Assembly (NCBI GenBank): GCA_028583415.1
Contig: CM053275.1
Coordinates: 7,788,708 to 7,852,707 of the forward strand
DNA length: 64,000 nt
From: Protea cynaroides
Lineage: Eukaryota; Streptophyta; Magnoliopsida; Proteales; Proteaceae
Reading direction: 5' to 3'
Below, one piece after another: positions 35,626-48,302 of the stretch (position 1 is the stretch's first letter; each line of letters opens with the position of its first letter). The notes beneath the pieces are model-generated. The model was not told where the DNA came from. It saw only the letters and a program-made list of their open reading frames with translations, and did no database searches. Position numbers and translations under genes: made by a program.

Positions 35626-35763
35626 AGTATATAAAAATTTCTAGCATATATTATACCTTTAAAAATAGTGGTGGAAATATTTTTGTCTAGAAAGTTTGCT
35701 TAGTTATATCAATCATTTTGATAGATTCTAATTGATTTTTTTTTCCATCATATAAATAGCATA

Positions 35764-38700
35764 ATGAGTGATAAAGTCAGCATATATTACATGTGCGAGG
35801 ATTGCACTGAAGTGAAGTTAGTCGATGAAGATCTGTATGGTTGGATTTTGTGGTTTATGATGTGTATTGTACAGTGCTATCTAACATTCCAAATGGTAGG
35901 AATGTGACCTTTTCTGTCAGGACTGAGATGCCAAATGGAAGTTACAGAGATGTAAAGGGTGACATAGATGTGACGGAGTTGACAAATTTTTTTAAAAAGG
36001 AAGGTAAGGGTATCCCCATGCACATCAGAGAAGTCAGTGTGGTGAGGCCGTGGTAGAAAATTTCACTATTAATGGCTTGTCAGGAGCAATTATAGGTTGA
36101 CCACGACGTCATAGGCCATCCAGGTTAAGGGCTGTCACAGTGCCTTTCCAGGAAGGGTCCAGCACTACCACTGCCGCTGTAAGACCCGTATCGAACTAAC
36201 CGGTCTTACCACCTTGTACCAGGTCTACCTATCATGGTCGAGCCAAATGGACCAAGTGTGTGAAGGAAATAGCAAGACCAGGTATGAAACTGACCCAAAA
36301 ATAGTAAAATAGGGGGTAGGGTTGCATACCTAAATAGGTAGGGTCGATCCCATCTCATCAGGAAGTCAGACCCATGACTTTTAGTCCTAGGGTCGGACAA
36401 CTGAAACCCTAGGGTCGGCGGGATCTGCGACCCTAGCATCGACCTAAGATCACCGACAGAAATCGTAAATAGAAAACTTTCCTAAATTCAAGGGGATTCT
36501 TTCCTAATCTCAATGGAACTTATTTTGGGAGGTTTTCCTCTATAAATAGGACGTCCCTTAACCTCTTTCACTCCTTTTGAAACCCTAATTGAAAGAGAAG
36601 AGAAGGAGAATTAAAGAAGAAAACTAAAAGGAAGAAATTCAGAGAAACCTCTGAATCTCAGCAAACCTCAGGTATGGATATGCTTTCCATGAATTGTTTA
36701 AGACCTTAGAATAGTTCATGAAGAGGGTATGATCTAGGAGAAACCCAAATCATCCATCCATGGGAAGATTTCAATGAAATCCATGGAGGGAATCATGGTA
36801 GACAAAGTAAGGAAGTAACCTGAAATTTTAAGTCATAGAACAAGCATAAAATGGACTGTGAAAGTAAGCCAAAGGACCCAAATATGAAAGATTAGATTGT
36901 AGAATGAAAATTTTGACTCAAACCACGTGCGATCGCACGTAGGGTCGATTGGGAATCGACCCCACCAGACCACAGGATCGACCCCTAGCTTCCGGGAAGT
37001 CCAGGGAAGCTGCGGTCGCACCTAGGGTCGATGGGACAATCGACCCTAGCATCGACCCTATACCTTGGGGTCGCAGAAACCTGCGACCCAATCTGCGACC
37101 CATCTTGCAACCCTAGCTTTACAGCAAGCTTAAAACTGTCGGAATGAATTCTAATTAAAATCTATTGACTTGTTAGGTTTTTCTATCGACTTGTTAGGTT
37201 TTCCTATTGATATAAAGGTGATTCTTAAAGCTTGAAAGAGGATTTACACTCAAGCAAAGGTGAGGGAACAAGACCTAAACTAATTGGCTAATAATAAACT
37301 ATTTTCGTTTATTGAGTCCAATCCTATGTATGATTCTCTGATTGTATGATTGTAATGTGCATATCACATGTCATCTACTATTCCTGTTATTACTATTCAT
37401 GCATATTTAATTTAGTTTATTTACAACATGATGATGATGATGATGCTAGAAATAGGCATGTGAATGTTTGTGTGTGGTTAGTGTACTTGAAGCGAGTGGG
37501 ACATCAGGGGAAATGTGATGTGGTGCGGTCCTAAGCACTTTAGCCCTATCTCTACTCAAGTTTTGTCCACTAACATCGTTGTATTGCCATTATCTTAGCA
37601 GAACTATTACGTCGTAGGGCATCAGGGGAAGTGGTCTCAGACCGTGTAGTTTTCGACTCTGTCGGGGGGCCTTAGCTCTATCTCTATGGACGTATTGAGG
37701 GATGCTGGGGTGAGACATTGGATATACTGTTTGACATTAGGATTGGTTAGTTGCGAGCCCAGTTTGCAAGTCCTCGCCAATAGGGGTTTACGTGTTGGTA
37801 TGGGTAGAGCATCAGGGGAAGTGTGATGCGGTGCGATCCTAAGCACTTTAGCTCTATCTCTATCCCATGGTGGGTGCATGTGGGGGCAGCGATGGTGTTT
37901 GATCCATTGAGCGGTTCCACACACTCGTGTATAGAGATGCAACGGTCTCCAAACCTTTCTATAGCACATTGCAAACTTATATATCAGACCACAAATATGA
38001 ATTGAATGCATGCATATGTTTGTTGCATTGTTTTGTTTGCTCACTGAGCCGTGATGTGTGCTCACCCTTTTCGAATTTGAATATTTTAGTTGATGATGCA
38101 GGTACCACTGTGAAAGATTATATGAATGCTTTTGTGTACGGGCACATGGCTGCAATGGAGGCTGAAGATACAGTGGAGACGCATGACTCCTCATGCGAGT
38201 GCAACTCATGCGTTTTCGATTAGATTTTTATTTGAACTATTAAGGAAATGTAATTTGATATTTTATTTGTTTATGTCTCGATTGATACAACATAATTGGA
38301 TATTTTAATTATGATTATCACAGTTAGATTCTCGGTTCATTTAATATTAAGACTTTCGCTATTGTGTATTTATTCTGATTATGGTTGTGGATGTGTATGG
38401 TTTAAGCTAATGGACACAGCCTATTTGAGATCCTAGATTAAACCATTGATTTATTAGCGATTCATCACACCGTTTTGAATAGTACAGAATTGGGGTGTGA
38501 CAACCGCTGCTACTATTGACAGTGTCACAGTCCCTGTCTAGGAAGGGCGCTGCACTACCACTGCCACTGCTACTACTATTGTTAGTAGGCAGACTGAGAA
38601 GAATATGGCCAGTAGTACCACCACTACCCCTACATCCACTACAGCTGATAAAGCACCTCTTATGAGGAAGAAAACTGTTGTTAGTAAGTCTGTGAGGAAA

Positions 38701-41060
38701 GATAAAGACAAAGAACCAGCTATACATCAAAGCAGTGAAAATGATGGTGATGAAGATAATTGGGATATTAATGTTGAAGAGAATAGAGAATCTTCAATTG
38801 ATTCTGAAGAGTCTGTTGATGGAGAGGAAGATGATATGTTTCTATCAGACATGGAGGAAGATGAGGTTGAAGATGAAATTGGTGTTAGAGACAGAGATCA
38901 TGATATTGATGAAATGGAGAGGGTCAACATTCAAATTGGAGATGAATTTGAAGATGTATATTCATATAGGAGAGCTCCCACAGACTTTATAGTCCAAGAA
39001 GGGTCAAATGTGATAAGGATGAAAAATGAGAAAAATAGAGTGACAGTTGTTTGTTCTATTGATGGGTGCTCTTGGATGATACATGCTGCTGTTAAATGGG
39101 ACGGGCGTACATTCAAAGTGAAAAAATTTATTTTTCCCCATTCTTGTGGTAGGGTGGAGAAGAATAAAACTGCTTCTTCGGCCTGGATTGCACAGAAATT
39201 AGGTAACAGGTTAAAGATTGATCCGGACATGAAAGTAAAGAACATGGAGGCTACTATTAAGGCAATATATGGTATCAAACCTAGAAGAGGCCAACTATAC
39301 CATGCACGGTTGATGCCCAAGGAGGAGTCTCTTTGAAATTTTAAGCAATCATATGCCTCATTGCAAAAGTATGGTGAGTCGTTAGTAAAGAGGAACCCCG
39401 GTAGTTCTTTCAAGCTTAAATTTAAAGAAAGGTCTGTTGCAACAAATAAGCTCATCTTTGAGAGAGTTTTTGTCTGCTTAGGTACATGTAAGAGGATATT
39501 TGTAAAAGGCTGCAAACCATTTATTGGTATTGATGGGTGCCACTTAAAAGGGGCATATGGTGGGATTCTTTTGGCTGCCACAGCAATGGACGCCAATAAT
39601 GGCTTGTTTCCTATCGCTATCAGTGTGGTTGAAAGTGAAAGTAAAGACAGTTGGACATGGTTTCTGTCTGGGTTATCTGATGCATTCTCTTCTGATCTTA
39701 ATGGGAAGAGTCTGACATTTATGTCAGACAAACAAAAGGTATATCTAATTTGTAGTTGAATCAGATACATTTAGTTTGATGTTTCAGATTATTGCACTCA
39801 TATCCATTTTCTTGTTAATTTGTTGTAGGGATTGTCAGAAGCTACCCATCAAAGACTATGTTGTAGAAACTTGTACAACAATTTCAAATATAACTATACC
39901 CGGGAACCCTACTGAGGAGGTTGTTTTGGATTGCATGTAAGTCCTATAGTGTTGAGGGTTTTAAAGCTGCAATGTATGAGATATCTATAGTCAGTAAAGA
40001 TGCATTTGAGTGGATAATGAGAAACCCAGTTTTTGCCTGGGCTCGACATGCTTTTGACCATGACATTGTTAGTGACCATGTCACTAACAATATGTCAGAG
40101 TGTTTCAACAACTGGATCAATCCCTTCAGATCCAAGCCTATTCTGGTATTAATTGATGAAATCAAGAGAGAACTCATAAAAAGGATGCAAAGCAGATACC
40201 AATTAGCTTGTTCATTGAAGGGAAGTTGACACCGGCATTTCAGAAACAGTTGGATTTGGCACGAAATGCATCTAGATTTTGTAATGTACTTTCATGTGGT
40301 CCAAATGAATTCGAGATCAATGATGGAGAAGATAGGTTTGTAGTAGATCTGAAGATGAACATGTGTGAGTGTTGGGCATGGACAGTTACTGGACTTCTAT
40401 GTAAACATGCAAGTGCTGCAATCCTGTTCAAGCGAGGAAAACTAGATGATTATGTATCACTATATTTTAGGCTTTCAAAGTTTATGGATTGTTACACTGA
40501 GATATACATGGTATGCCTGGTTTGGCCACCTTCAAGAACACTGGAGATGGTCCCGTCATACAACCTCCAGTTTTTAGGAGACGAGCAGGTAGGCCATCCA
40601 AAAATAGGAGAAAAGAACATGATGAACAACCAGGTAGTCAAACTAGAAAGCAAACATCTTCTGTTAAATGTTTCTACTGTACTCGAATTGGGCACAATTC
40701 CAGGACATGTAAAGAAAAGAAGGAGCATTCATCTCAAAAAGGATCCTCTCAGCAAGCATCCTCTCAGCAAGGAACCTCTCAGCAAGGAACATCCAAAAGA
40801 AAGGTCTCAACAAGTCTGTGTATGCCTTATAACTTAGGAATGCATTTATTTATCCTACTCATTGCTTATTGTATATGATTCTGTAGCGCAAAAGGCAAGC
40901 TAGGCATGTTGGTTCTCAAATGCAAACTAGATCACAATCATCTATGACATCTCAAGAACCCTCTATCCAGGCAAGAGGGTTGGTAAAACTGGAAAAAAAG
41001 GCAGAGAATTTCAGGAGAAAATGGGCACAAGCACTAAGCAGAACTCTTAGATCAAGGTGA
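35764..41060 (+). pseudogene. MuDR-type MULE transposase, disrupted
   Basis: Domains occur in family order. 35764-36056 encodes the N-terminal PB1-like region (MSDKVSIYYMCEDC, later ...IDVTELTNFFK), with a frameshift near 35840. A 2.3-kb solo LTR (36178-38502) splits the next part. 38605-39336 is an acidic stretch followed by the MuDR zinc-binding domain (CSIDGCSWMIHA...HSCGR), ending at a single in-frame TGA (39334). 39337-39738 carries the DDE part (PFIGIDGCHLKGAYGG, SDKQK); a phase-0 intron (39739-39828) leads to GLSEATHQRLCC and LYNNFK. After a frameshift near 39912 come FWIACKSYSVEGFKAAM and NMSECFNNWI. After another near 40208 come the SWIM finger (CECWAWTVTGLLCKH) and a C-terminal knuckle (CFYCTRIGHNSRTC). 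A second intron (about 40803-40886) precedes the final exon, ending TGA at 41060. At least one stop and about four frameshifts make it inactive. Confidence 0.9.
36178..38502 (+). mobile_element. Solo LTR (2325 bp) inside the MULE transposase gene
   Basis: Starts TGTAAGACCCG and ends GGGGTGTGACA; flanks GCCGC (36173-36177) and ACCGC (38503-38507) are a 4-of-5 duplication. A TATA box, tataaatagg, is at 36541. The middle (36380-37110) is dense in gggtcgat / atcgaccct units. 37500-37860 holds three copies of a unit containing catcaggggaagtg and agctctatctct. Near the 3' end (38090-38222) an open frame closes with SSCECNSCVFD. It is in opposite orientation to the relative at 29295 and diverged from it. 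No internal element DNA is present. Confidence 0.85.
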
Positions 41061-43221
41061 AGTAATATCCATTTGATCCATTTTTTATATGAACTAATAT
41101 TCTTCTTATGCATTTATTTATTGTAAGTATTCATAACAACTGATAAAAACTCTTAAGATGAATATACTCATAAAGACTCTTAAAATCCATTGGTGATGGG
41201 GAAGGAGACAAAGGGAATCATGGAATTTCTTGAGAAACTCATGATTTCCGTGATTTGATTTGCAAAGCAAAAAAATGTCTACTGTAATTTTTTTTCCCTT
41301 CTCATTTTCCCTCTGCAATACTGTTAGTTACTTGTAGCTTCCTTAGGTAAAAGTCTAAACAATGAAATTCATTTTCTTTTAAGGATTCATGCTTATTCAA
41401 TTATGCACCACCAAACATTTTAATGGCTAAAACCAAACACATTATACTGAATGACTGAAACTCACAAATTTTTTTTTTTGGTTAGGTATTTGTGCTTTGA
41501 TTCCAATATTTTTTTTTCACCCCTTAATTAGATAAAACTCCAAGGCAAGCAGTTGTCATTCGGGTTGAATCAGTTTTTCTCAATTCTCAATAACCTGTGG
41601 TTAGGTCTTGCCTTTTTTGATATTTTGTTTTCAATTGAGATACAGATCATGACAAGAGATACAGAAGTTGGGAAAGGGGGTATGTACAGGTGGGGTCACA
41701 TGACCATGTAGTACCACAAATAGAATAGTGGCTTTCTCGTTTGTGTGCATGGAAAAAATGGAAGTACCCAGTCATTATGGCATCACTTGTTTTAACAGAA
41801 AAATGGAAGTACCCAGTCATTATGGCATTGCTTGTTTTAACAGAAATTATTTTACTAAATGTAATACCAACATCAAAGCGAATTTCATTTTCTTGGATGG
41901 TAAAAGGAAAAAGTTTTGATTTCCTAGTCAATCATAGAGTTGCCACCCTTCAAGGATATTTCCCCCACATAAGGTTGGATTCATTTACTTAGTAAACTGT
42001 ACCAGAAAATACCCTGCTGTTAATTGCAACCATAGTAAGGATAAATGACATTGAAATGAGCACATTCAAGGTTAAAACAATGCCCAATTATAAATGGAAA
42101 AATCTACATGGAAATGCTTTAATATCTATTGTTGGTGTAGAGATCTTTCTTTTATAATAATCAATCCTCTGTTGGTAATGTATATTTTGCATCTCTTTCA
42201 CAGGATATGGAGCTTTGCCTTGATGTTTCTCAAAGCTTGGGGAAATTATGAGATCATGCTCAAAAGAAGCTGCTTCTATGTCAAAGGAATAGAACTTGTC
42301 GGACATAATTCATATAGGAATATTATGCTTGGGAATATTTGATGTTTCCAACTCTTTTGCTGATTTATTCCAAAGACATGTAAAAGTATCTTATGTAAAC
42401 TTTTGTATGCTACTATAAGGTTTTTCTTTAACTTTTCCAATAGGATCAACAGACATTTTTATCGTGTTAAAGGTAAACATTCCCAATTCTCAAATGAATG
42501 TGAACTTCAATGTCTTTAATTTCTTCAACCTTCTCCTCTGTCCACTCAGTAGCTTTACCTGTTCAGTACTCATAAATTTTAGCAAATGGAAGAGTACCAA
42601 CTATAAATGCATCTCGAAGCCAAGAGGCCATTTTGGCAACCTTAACAGGAACAACACTTTAACACATTCAATATTAATGATTTGCAGATATCTCATAACC
42701 AACCTTAACAGCAACCTTCTCTTCCCATTGAGAACCAAATTTTAGTGGGAGATGAAAGTTTCGATATCTCAGATGAAAGCACGGGAAGAGAATATCTTAG
42801 GACATTGACATCACACACGGCTTTGCAGTGGTCTAATAAAGGGATGGAATGAATTCTTCCAATGGGATGAGAATAGCTCCTAAAGGGTCAATGGTACCTA
42901 AAGCAAATGACTTTCATTGACAAAATATCAAAACTCTTGAAAATACTATACCATCAAAGCAGAAAAATGTAGTAAATCATTTGACATTTACTTGGAAATT
43001 AAAACTTCTTTGCCACAAAAAGAATGATGATGTCCTAATCAAATATAGAGTTTGAAAACATGATATCTCTGTAGCACAGTAAAATGTTCAATAATCTGAA
43101 ATCTCATGACCTTAGTGTCCATTGACAGAAGCTGGTACATCATAAAAAGTGAGGTAACCTAATTGAATCATTAAATTTTGACTACCATAAGAGTTGCACA
43201 AAACCTACAAGCTACAATCAA
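41061..43221. other. AT-rich stretch between MULE transposase and GRF ORF
   Basis: No gene is convincing. A 45-bp tandem duplication (41755-41850) contains ggaagtacccagtcattatgg in both copies, starting at 41761 and 41806 at the gaagt phrase. It may be non-coding MULE interior. Confidence 0.5.
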
Positions 43222-43840
43222 CTAATCAGTTCTTTCTTCAGGATTCTTCAATTCTAGCTTTTCGACAGCTTCGAGGAGCTCTTCATACAACCTAGAACTT
43301 TGTGCATTCGCTCTAATGGCTCCTCTTAGGTAACCTTTCAAGTAAGTCGGGGACACACTTCTACCACTTGTTGTATTTGATGTTGTCGTCTGTGAGCTTT
43401 CTCCTATCTGTTGGGAGCATTCCCCTGACTCAGCAATTGTATGTGTGGTGCTACCACACTGAGAACATACCGTTATGTCTAACCATTTGAACATCCACAA
43501 TTATCCACCTGCATCAAGACAATTATACAAGAAAACTATCATTGAAAATGACAATTATACATGACGACTTTCATTGAAAACGACATTTAAAAACACAATA
43601 GATTAACACTGACTCCTGTGCAACGTGGGCAACATCGGAATTTTCGTCCATTGTTTGTTGTTATTTTTTCCGTTCTAACTTGCATTACCCTACCCCACAT
43701 GGACATTGATTCAATTGGTCCACCCACATAACAAAGCTTTGACATCTTGGGCATCGATAGTACTTCCTCCCTTGACTTTTCCTATAAATAGTTGTACGTG
43801 TCACACATGTGACACCACAAGAGTCACATTTTGCATCCAT
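43222..43840 (-). pseudogene. Double GRF-type zinc-finger protein, broken
   Basis: From an ATG at 43840 the minus strand encodes MDAKCDSCGVTCVTRTT, then GRKYYRCPRC and VMWVD, a GRF-like finger (C-x2-C, GR-aromatic, CP, aromatic-x-W-x-D). After QCPCGVG the frame hits a stop. Shifting one base restores a second finger (QVRTEKITTNNGRKFRCCPRC). After a probable intron ending tgatgcag near 43505, NCGC joins FKWLDITVC only with another one-base shift. 43222-43500 then continues open through a serine/threonine-rich linker to a C-terminal helix (SSRLYEELLEAVEKLEL). GRF fingers bind nucleic acids in DNA repair and RNA proteins. It faces the MULE transposase convergently. Whether it is the MULE's second gene, captured, or a host relic is unclear. 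Confidence 0.55.
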
Positions 43841-44089
43841 ATTGTCAATATAATTCAATCAAGCAGAGTGAAGATAAGATCAGTAGCCTTGTCGAATGAT
43901 TCTTCCCTAAAACCCTCATAAGATGGATGGTTAGTATCAACCTCACCAGAATTCCATCATGAAAATAGACTATTCATAGCAGGATTGATAGACCACATCA
44001 ACGTCACATAACATTTTACTCAAAGGGGAATTACATGAAAAATCTATTTCTAAACAAAATGATGCAGATTACAGACAAGGGAGAAACCC

Positions 44090-44090
<1 letters not shown>

Positions 44091-44125
<35 letters not shown>

Positions 44126-44126
44126 G
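44091..44126. repeat. (GA)n microsatellite
   Basis: About 16 GA repeats with one interruption. Confidence 0.9.
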
Positions 44127-44543
44127 GCTAGTAAATTTGCTCCTATTCTATAGTGATTCATACTTCTCAGATACATGGAGAAGGAAACGGAAAAATACCC
44201 ATGTTCTAATGTTTTGACGAATGAGAAACATGAAACATGCATGAATTTCTCTCATAAAGGGATTTAACATGATAAAAGCAAGAATTCCTAAAAGCAAATA
44301 TGGAAGTGGAATGGCGGGTAGCAGTTTCACAAAGATAAAACTTGTGAGATAGGAATGGCATTTAGCAGTTTCAGAAAAGCATCTTGTGATTATAACTCAC
44401 ACAAGGATGGAAATACTAACCAGACTTTGGATGTTGTCGACGGGATACCGAAGCTTCAAAGCTGGAGAGTCACCGAAACCTAGCACAGCAATGATAGAGA
44501 TATGATATTAGGGCACTTCACCGAATAGCAATAGAGAAGAGAC

Positions 44544-45911
44544 TTGAGAGTTCAAGATGTAAAGTCCAAGAAAATTATTAACAGTCTCAAGACTCAGCTT
44601 GAACAGATATCTACAGACCACTCCAAATTAATGACTGAGAATGCAGGTTTGAGAGCTCAACTTGAAATACAAGCTCCTGTGATGAGTAAATTTAAAGAGC
44701 TTGAGAAGGAATTTATTCAATTGAAAGCAAAAGTGACTGAGTATGAAAAAGAAGAGCTTGAAAGACATCAAAAGTTGAATCAACCTAATGAGCCAAGAAA
44801 CACTCCAGTGCACCCTAGTAGGAGCAAGCTAGATGGAATTAAAAATTCTCAAAGACCTTCTAATATTAAATTTGGTCTTGGTTTTGATAAGGGAGAGATT
44901 TCTAATAGTGTCAACTCAAAGAAGAAAGATCCCATCTCTTTTGTGAAAGAGAGTGGAAAGGGCAAAGCTCTTATGGTTTATGTTCAAGAAGAAAATCATG
45001 TTCCTAATCCACAGACTACTAATGCAAGACAAGGTAAGAGAGTGAAGCAGAGTAACTTCTATGGAAGAAATTATTCCAATGCACCACAGAGATAGATGAG
45101 GTACATGGCACCTTCTAGGCCAAGATCTTATTTTCAGGGATATTGTTTTAAATGCAATGGCTATGGACATAAAATAACCACTTGCAAATTCAACATGAGA
45201 GAAGTCGGATTTGAAAGCAGAAATCAATTTGTTTTCCTTGAAGAAAATTTTGTTGAGTGCTACAATTGTCATAATTATGGGCATATTGCAAGTGAGTGCA
45301 TAACCATTTTTCCATTCACACTACCTCGACAAAGAGTTGTAGGAAGAAGACCTCAAAAAGTGTCACAGCAAAGGGAGAGTGGTCAAAGAAAGGCTAAGCA
45401 GAGAGTGAACAAAAAGACTCCACTAGTTGTTAGAAAAGTATGGAAAAAGAAAATCATTGCAGATTTTATAAAAAGAGAAAATGATGGTGTTGCATGCTTC
45501 AAGACAATGCTCAAAACACAAAACAAGCCATCTCCATGGATACTTGACAATGGATGCTCTAGTCACATGACAGGTGACAAAAAAATGTTTCAACAGCTTC
45601 AGTATGAGGGAGGTACAGTGAAGTTTGGAAACAATGAAGGGACCAAGGTAACTGGAAAGGGTTCAATCAGCATCAACAATGGAAAGGTGAAACTTTATGA
45701 TGTGTTTTATGTGTCAGGACTCAAGCACAACGTTCTCAGCATCAGTCAGATTTGTGACAAAGGGCATGAAGTGATCCTTAATAAACAGGGATATGAGATC
45801 AAAAGAGTTGACAGTGGCAAGATTGTGGCTTCAGGACAGAGAACCTCAAGGAATTTATACACTCTGACAGAGAGTGTCGAAGATTCATGCATGACCATGC
45901 TCACCAAGTAG
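44544..45911 (+). pseudogene. Ty1/copia gag and protease, 5'-truncated, pol missing
   Basis: The frame opens mid-gag with a predicted coiled coil (LKTQLEQISTDHSKL... to about residue 75). It has one in-frame TAG (45093-45095) directly followed by ATG, and continues through two CCHC knuckles (CFKCNGYGHKITTC and CYNCHNYGHIASEC). Protease follows: WILDNGCSSHMTGD, in which the catalytic DSG/DTG reads DNG, then GTVKFGNNEG and GLKHNVLSISQICDKGHEV. It ends at a stop before any integrase. A coiled-coil gag plus this protease context resembles the SIRE/Maximus group. No 5' LTR precedes it, and integrase, RT and RNase H are absent, so it is an internally deleted, truncated copy. Confidence 0.85.
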
Positions 45912-46231
45912 TGAGGTGTTTGGAGTGAGGGGGAGCAGTGTGTATTTGCTATATCCTTTTGCTCCCGATGATAGACTCAGGGGGAGTCCTATGGTTTTTA
46001 TGTGTTGAGTGGTGTATGCATATGTTTGTTATCCTTCATCTCCTTATGTTGGACTCAATGGGAGTCTGGTGATGTTTTTATGTGTTGATATAATATTTTA
46101 TTTTTTTGGCCCATATGATTGGAAAGATGCGGTGGACACTCCTATGTGGCATGTCCTTTTGTATTTGTTGTCAAAGGGGGAGAAAGATCTCATGTGCAGA
46201 GTGAGTTGACAATAATTCTAAAGGAGAAGAT

Positions 46232-48302
46232 TGTTGGACTTTATGTTATCATTGTTGGCAACTTGGCTGATGTGACAGTGTTTGTGAGCATTCAGTCAGA
46301 GGAATGAGGAGAAAGAGCATCAATATAGGAGAGAGAATGTCAGTGCAATGGCATAGATGAAGCAATGTATTCTACAATGTTCTACTTCTCTTATAGTGTG
46401 TTTCAGATGGTTTGTAGTGAGTTGAATAGTATTATACATTGAATTTGATGAGAGATTGTCTGTGGACCCCATTGGTGATGTGGCACAGTTTTTGATGATG
46501 TAGCCAAGTTTCTGATGATGTGGCAGTGTTTTCATTGGTCTGGCAGTGTTTCTAAAGTGTTGCGACATCTTAAAGAATAAAATAAAGAAAGAAGATGTAG
46601 AAAGAGAAGGATGAGAGAGAAAGTAGAGAGAGAATGAGGAGAGAGAAAATGTTGGTGGGTCCTGCAGTAGGTTCATGAAAATCCGATAGTGGAAAGATGT
46701 AGAGCGTCAAGTTATCTTTCCAACGCAACTTGAATCACTCAATTCCAACATCGGATGAGAGAGATATCGTAATTTCCGTTGGATCACTTGAAAAAGTCAT
46801 TAAAACATTTGTTAGGGGGCATTTTGGGTAAGAAGAAATGTAGAAGAATCCAGATCGGCGGCCAGAAATGAGCCAGCGTGCTCAGATCCACTTTGAATGG
46901 ATCAGATCAAGGCGGGCTCATGTGTCTCTCATTGGTTCCGCCTAGATTCCATTGCAAGTCTTGTAATTTGTCAGTTGCAACATAATATGTCACGTCGCAC
47001 CGCATGTAGAAGGTCTCATGATTCGATGTGGCACATGCACATTACGATAGTGAGAAGATGCATATCGAATGGCCGCACGCTACTCCGATTCTCGGAGGCG
47101 TGATTTGTTCAGATCCGACGGCCTCTGGTCGATCCCGCCATTTTAAGAATATCGAACGATCAATATTAAAGATTCTCCAAGAGCCAATGTGATCTCGACA
47201 ACGCATCGGCGCAACGCGGCTACGGTGCGGCACAGGTGCGCGGTTATGAAAGGAAAGATTCCATTTTGAATGTTTTGGTTAGCCGAACTTCAAACTGTCA
47301 TAACTTCTTCATCTAAGCTCCAAATCAGTCCATTCAAGTTGTAGTTTCTATATTTTCGGATGCTCTATACATTGGACATCGTTGGGGGTCGAAAAAAATA
47401 GAGAAAAATTAAAAAGAGCATTTTGAAGGTAGAGAGAAGGTTTTCTAGGGTTTCGTACCCTGTGGGAGTGATCAATCACCAACTACCTCTTCTCTGTGCA
47501 TCAATGGATTGCTAAATCCCTATGAAAGGTCAATAGAGCATTTATGTTTATATTCATGGTGATTATAGGTTGTGTGGAAGAGATTGGAAGCTTATGGATG
47601 TGGTGTGCTCTGTTAATCGATCTCTATCATCATTGAAGGCTGTTGGAGAGTACCTGAGTGTGAAGCTTCAGAGAGATTATTGGTCATTCAAAAGCATTGT
47701 TTGTGAGATTTTTAATTCCCTATCTATTTATGCTTTTAATATATTGTATGCTAGCGTAGGTGAAAATTATTGAATACCTAACTAGTGGGGGAAAATTGTA
47801 AGGCAAATTATAAGCCTATAAAAATTATTATTTGCTTCCCGTGGGTGCGGGTTAAGAGTGGTGTGTTCAGTGGGTGCTGGGCACTGGCTATTAAGCCTGA
47901 ATCTTGGCTTTGGTGCACCCTCTCAATTTTATGCTGGAAAAACCTAGGGTTAGTATACTTGTCTTGTAAAAGACTAAAAGTTGAGTGTTGAGTAAATACG
48001 GAATCCGTTGGGTATTACTCCGTGGACTAGTCATCACACACTGTGTTGGTGAACCACGTAATATCTTTGTGTTCATTGTTTTATCTTTTTGGTATATTTG
48101 GGAGTGCATGGAATGACTTGCAGGATGGGTGTGCAAATCTGGTAAACTTGGCCACTGAGTGGCAGCGAGATAGATTTGCATACGCTTATGTGTGTGTAAA
48201 AGAATATATCTCCATCAGCTCTGGACAGCAGTAAATAATTAAGGAGAATTTTCAGACACTGATTCACCCCCCCTCTCAGTGTCATATCAAGTTCATCAAG
48301 CA
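46232..48302 (+). mobile_element. Long copia-type LTR (about 2.07 kb), 3' LTR of the preceding element
   Basis: It is preceded by a polypurine stretch (caaagggggagaaag near 46173 and aaggagaaga at 46221). The start is TGTTGGACTTTATGTTATC. The 3' part has accacgtaatatctttgtgttc and a C-rich end, gattcaccccccctctcagtgtc (about 48260-48284), typical of copia LTR 3' ends. The right boundary is set at an agca near 48302 and is uncertain by some tens of bases. ORFs within it match no family. Confidence 0.65.

Noticed and set aside
37637..38209. 190-codon minus-strand ORF
   Set aside because: It lies inside a solo LTR and translates the antisense of its internal tandem repeats; no domain.
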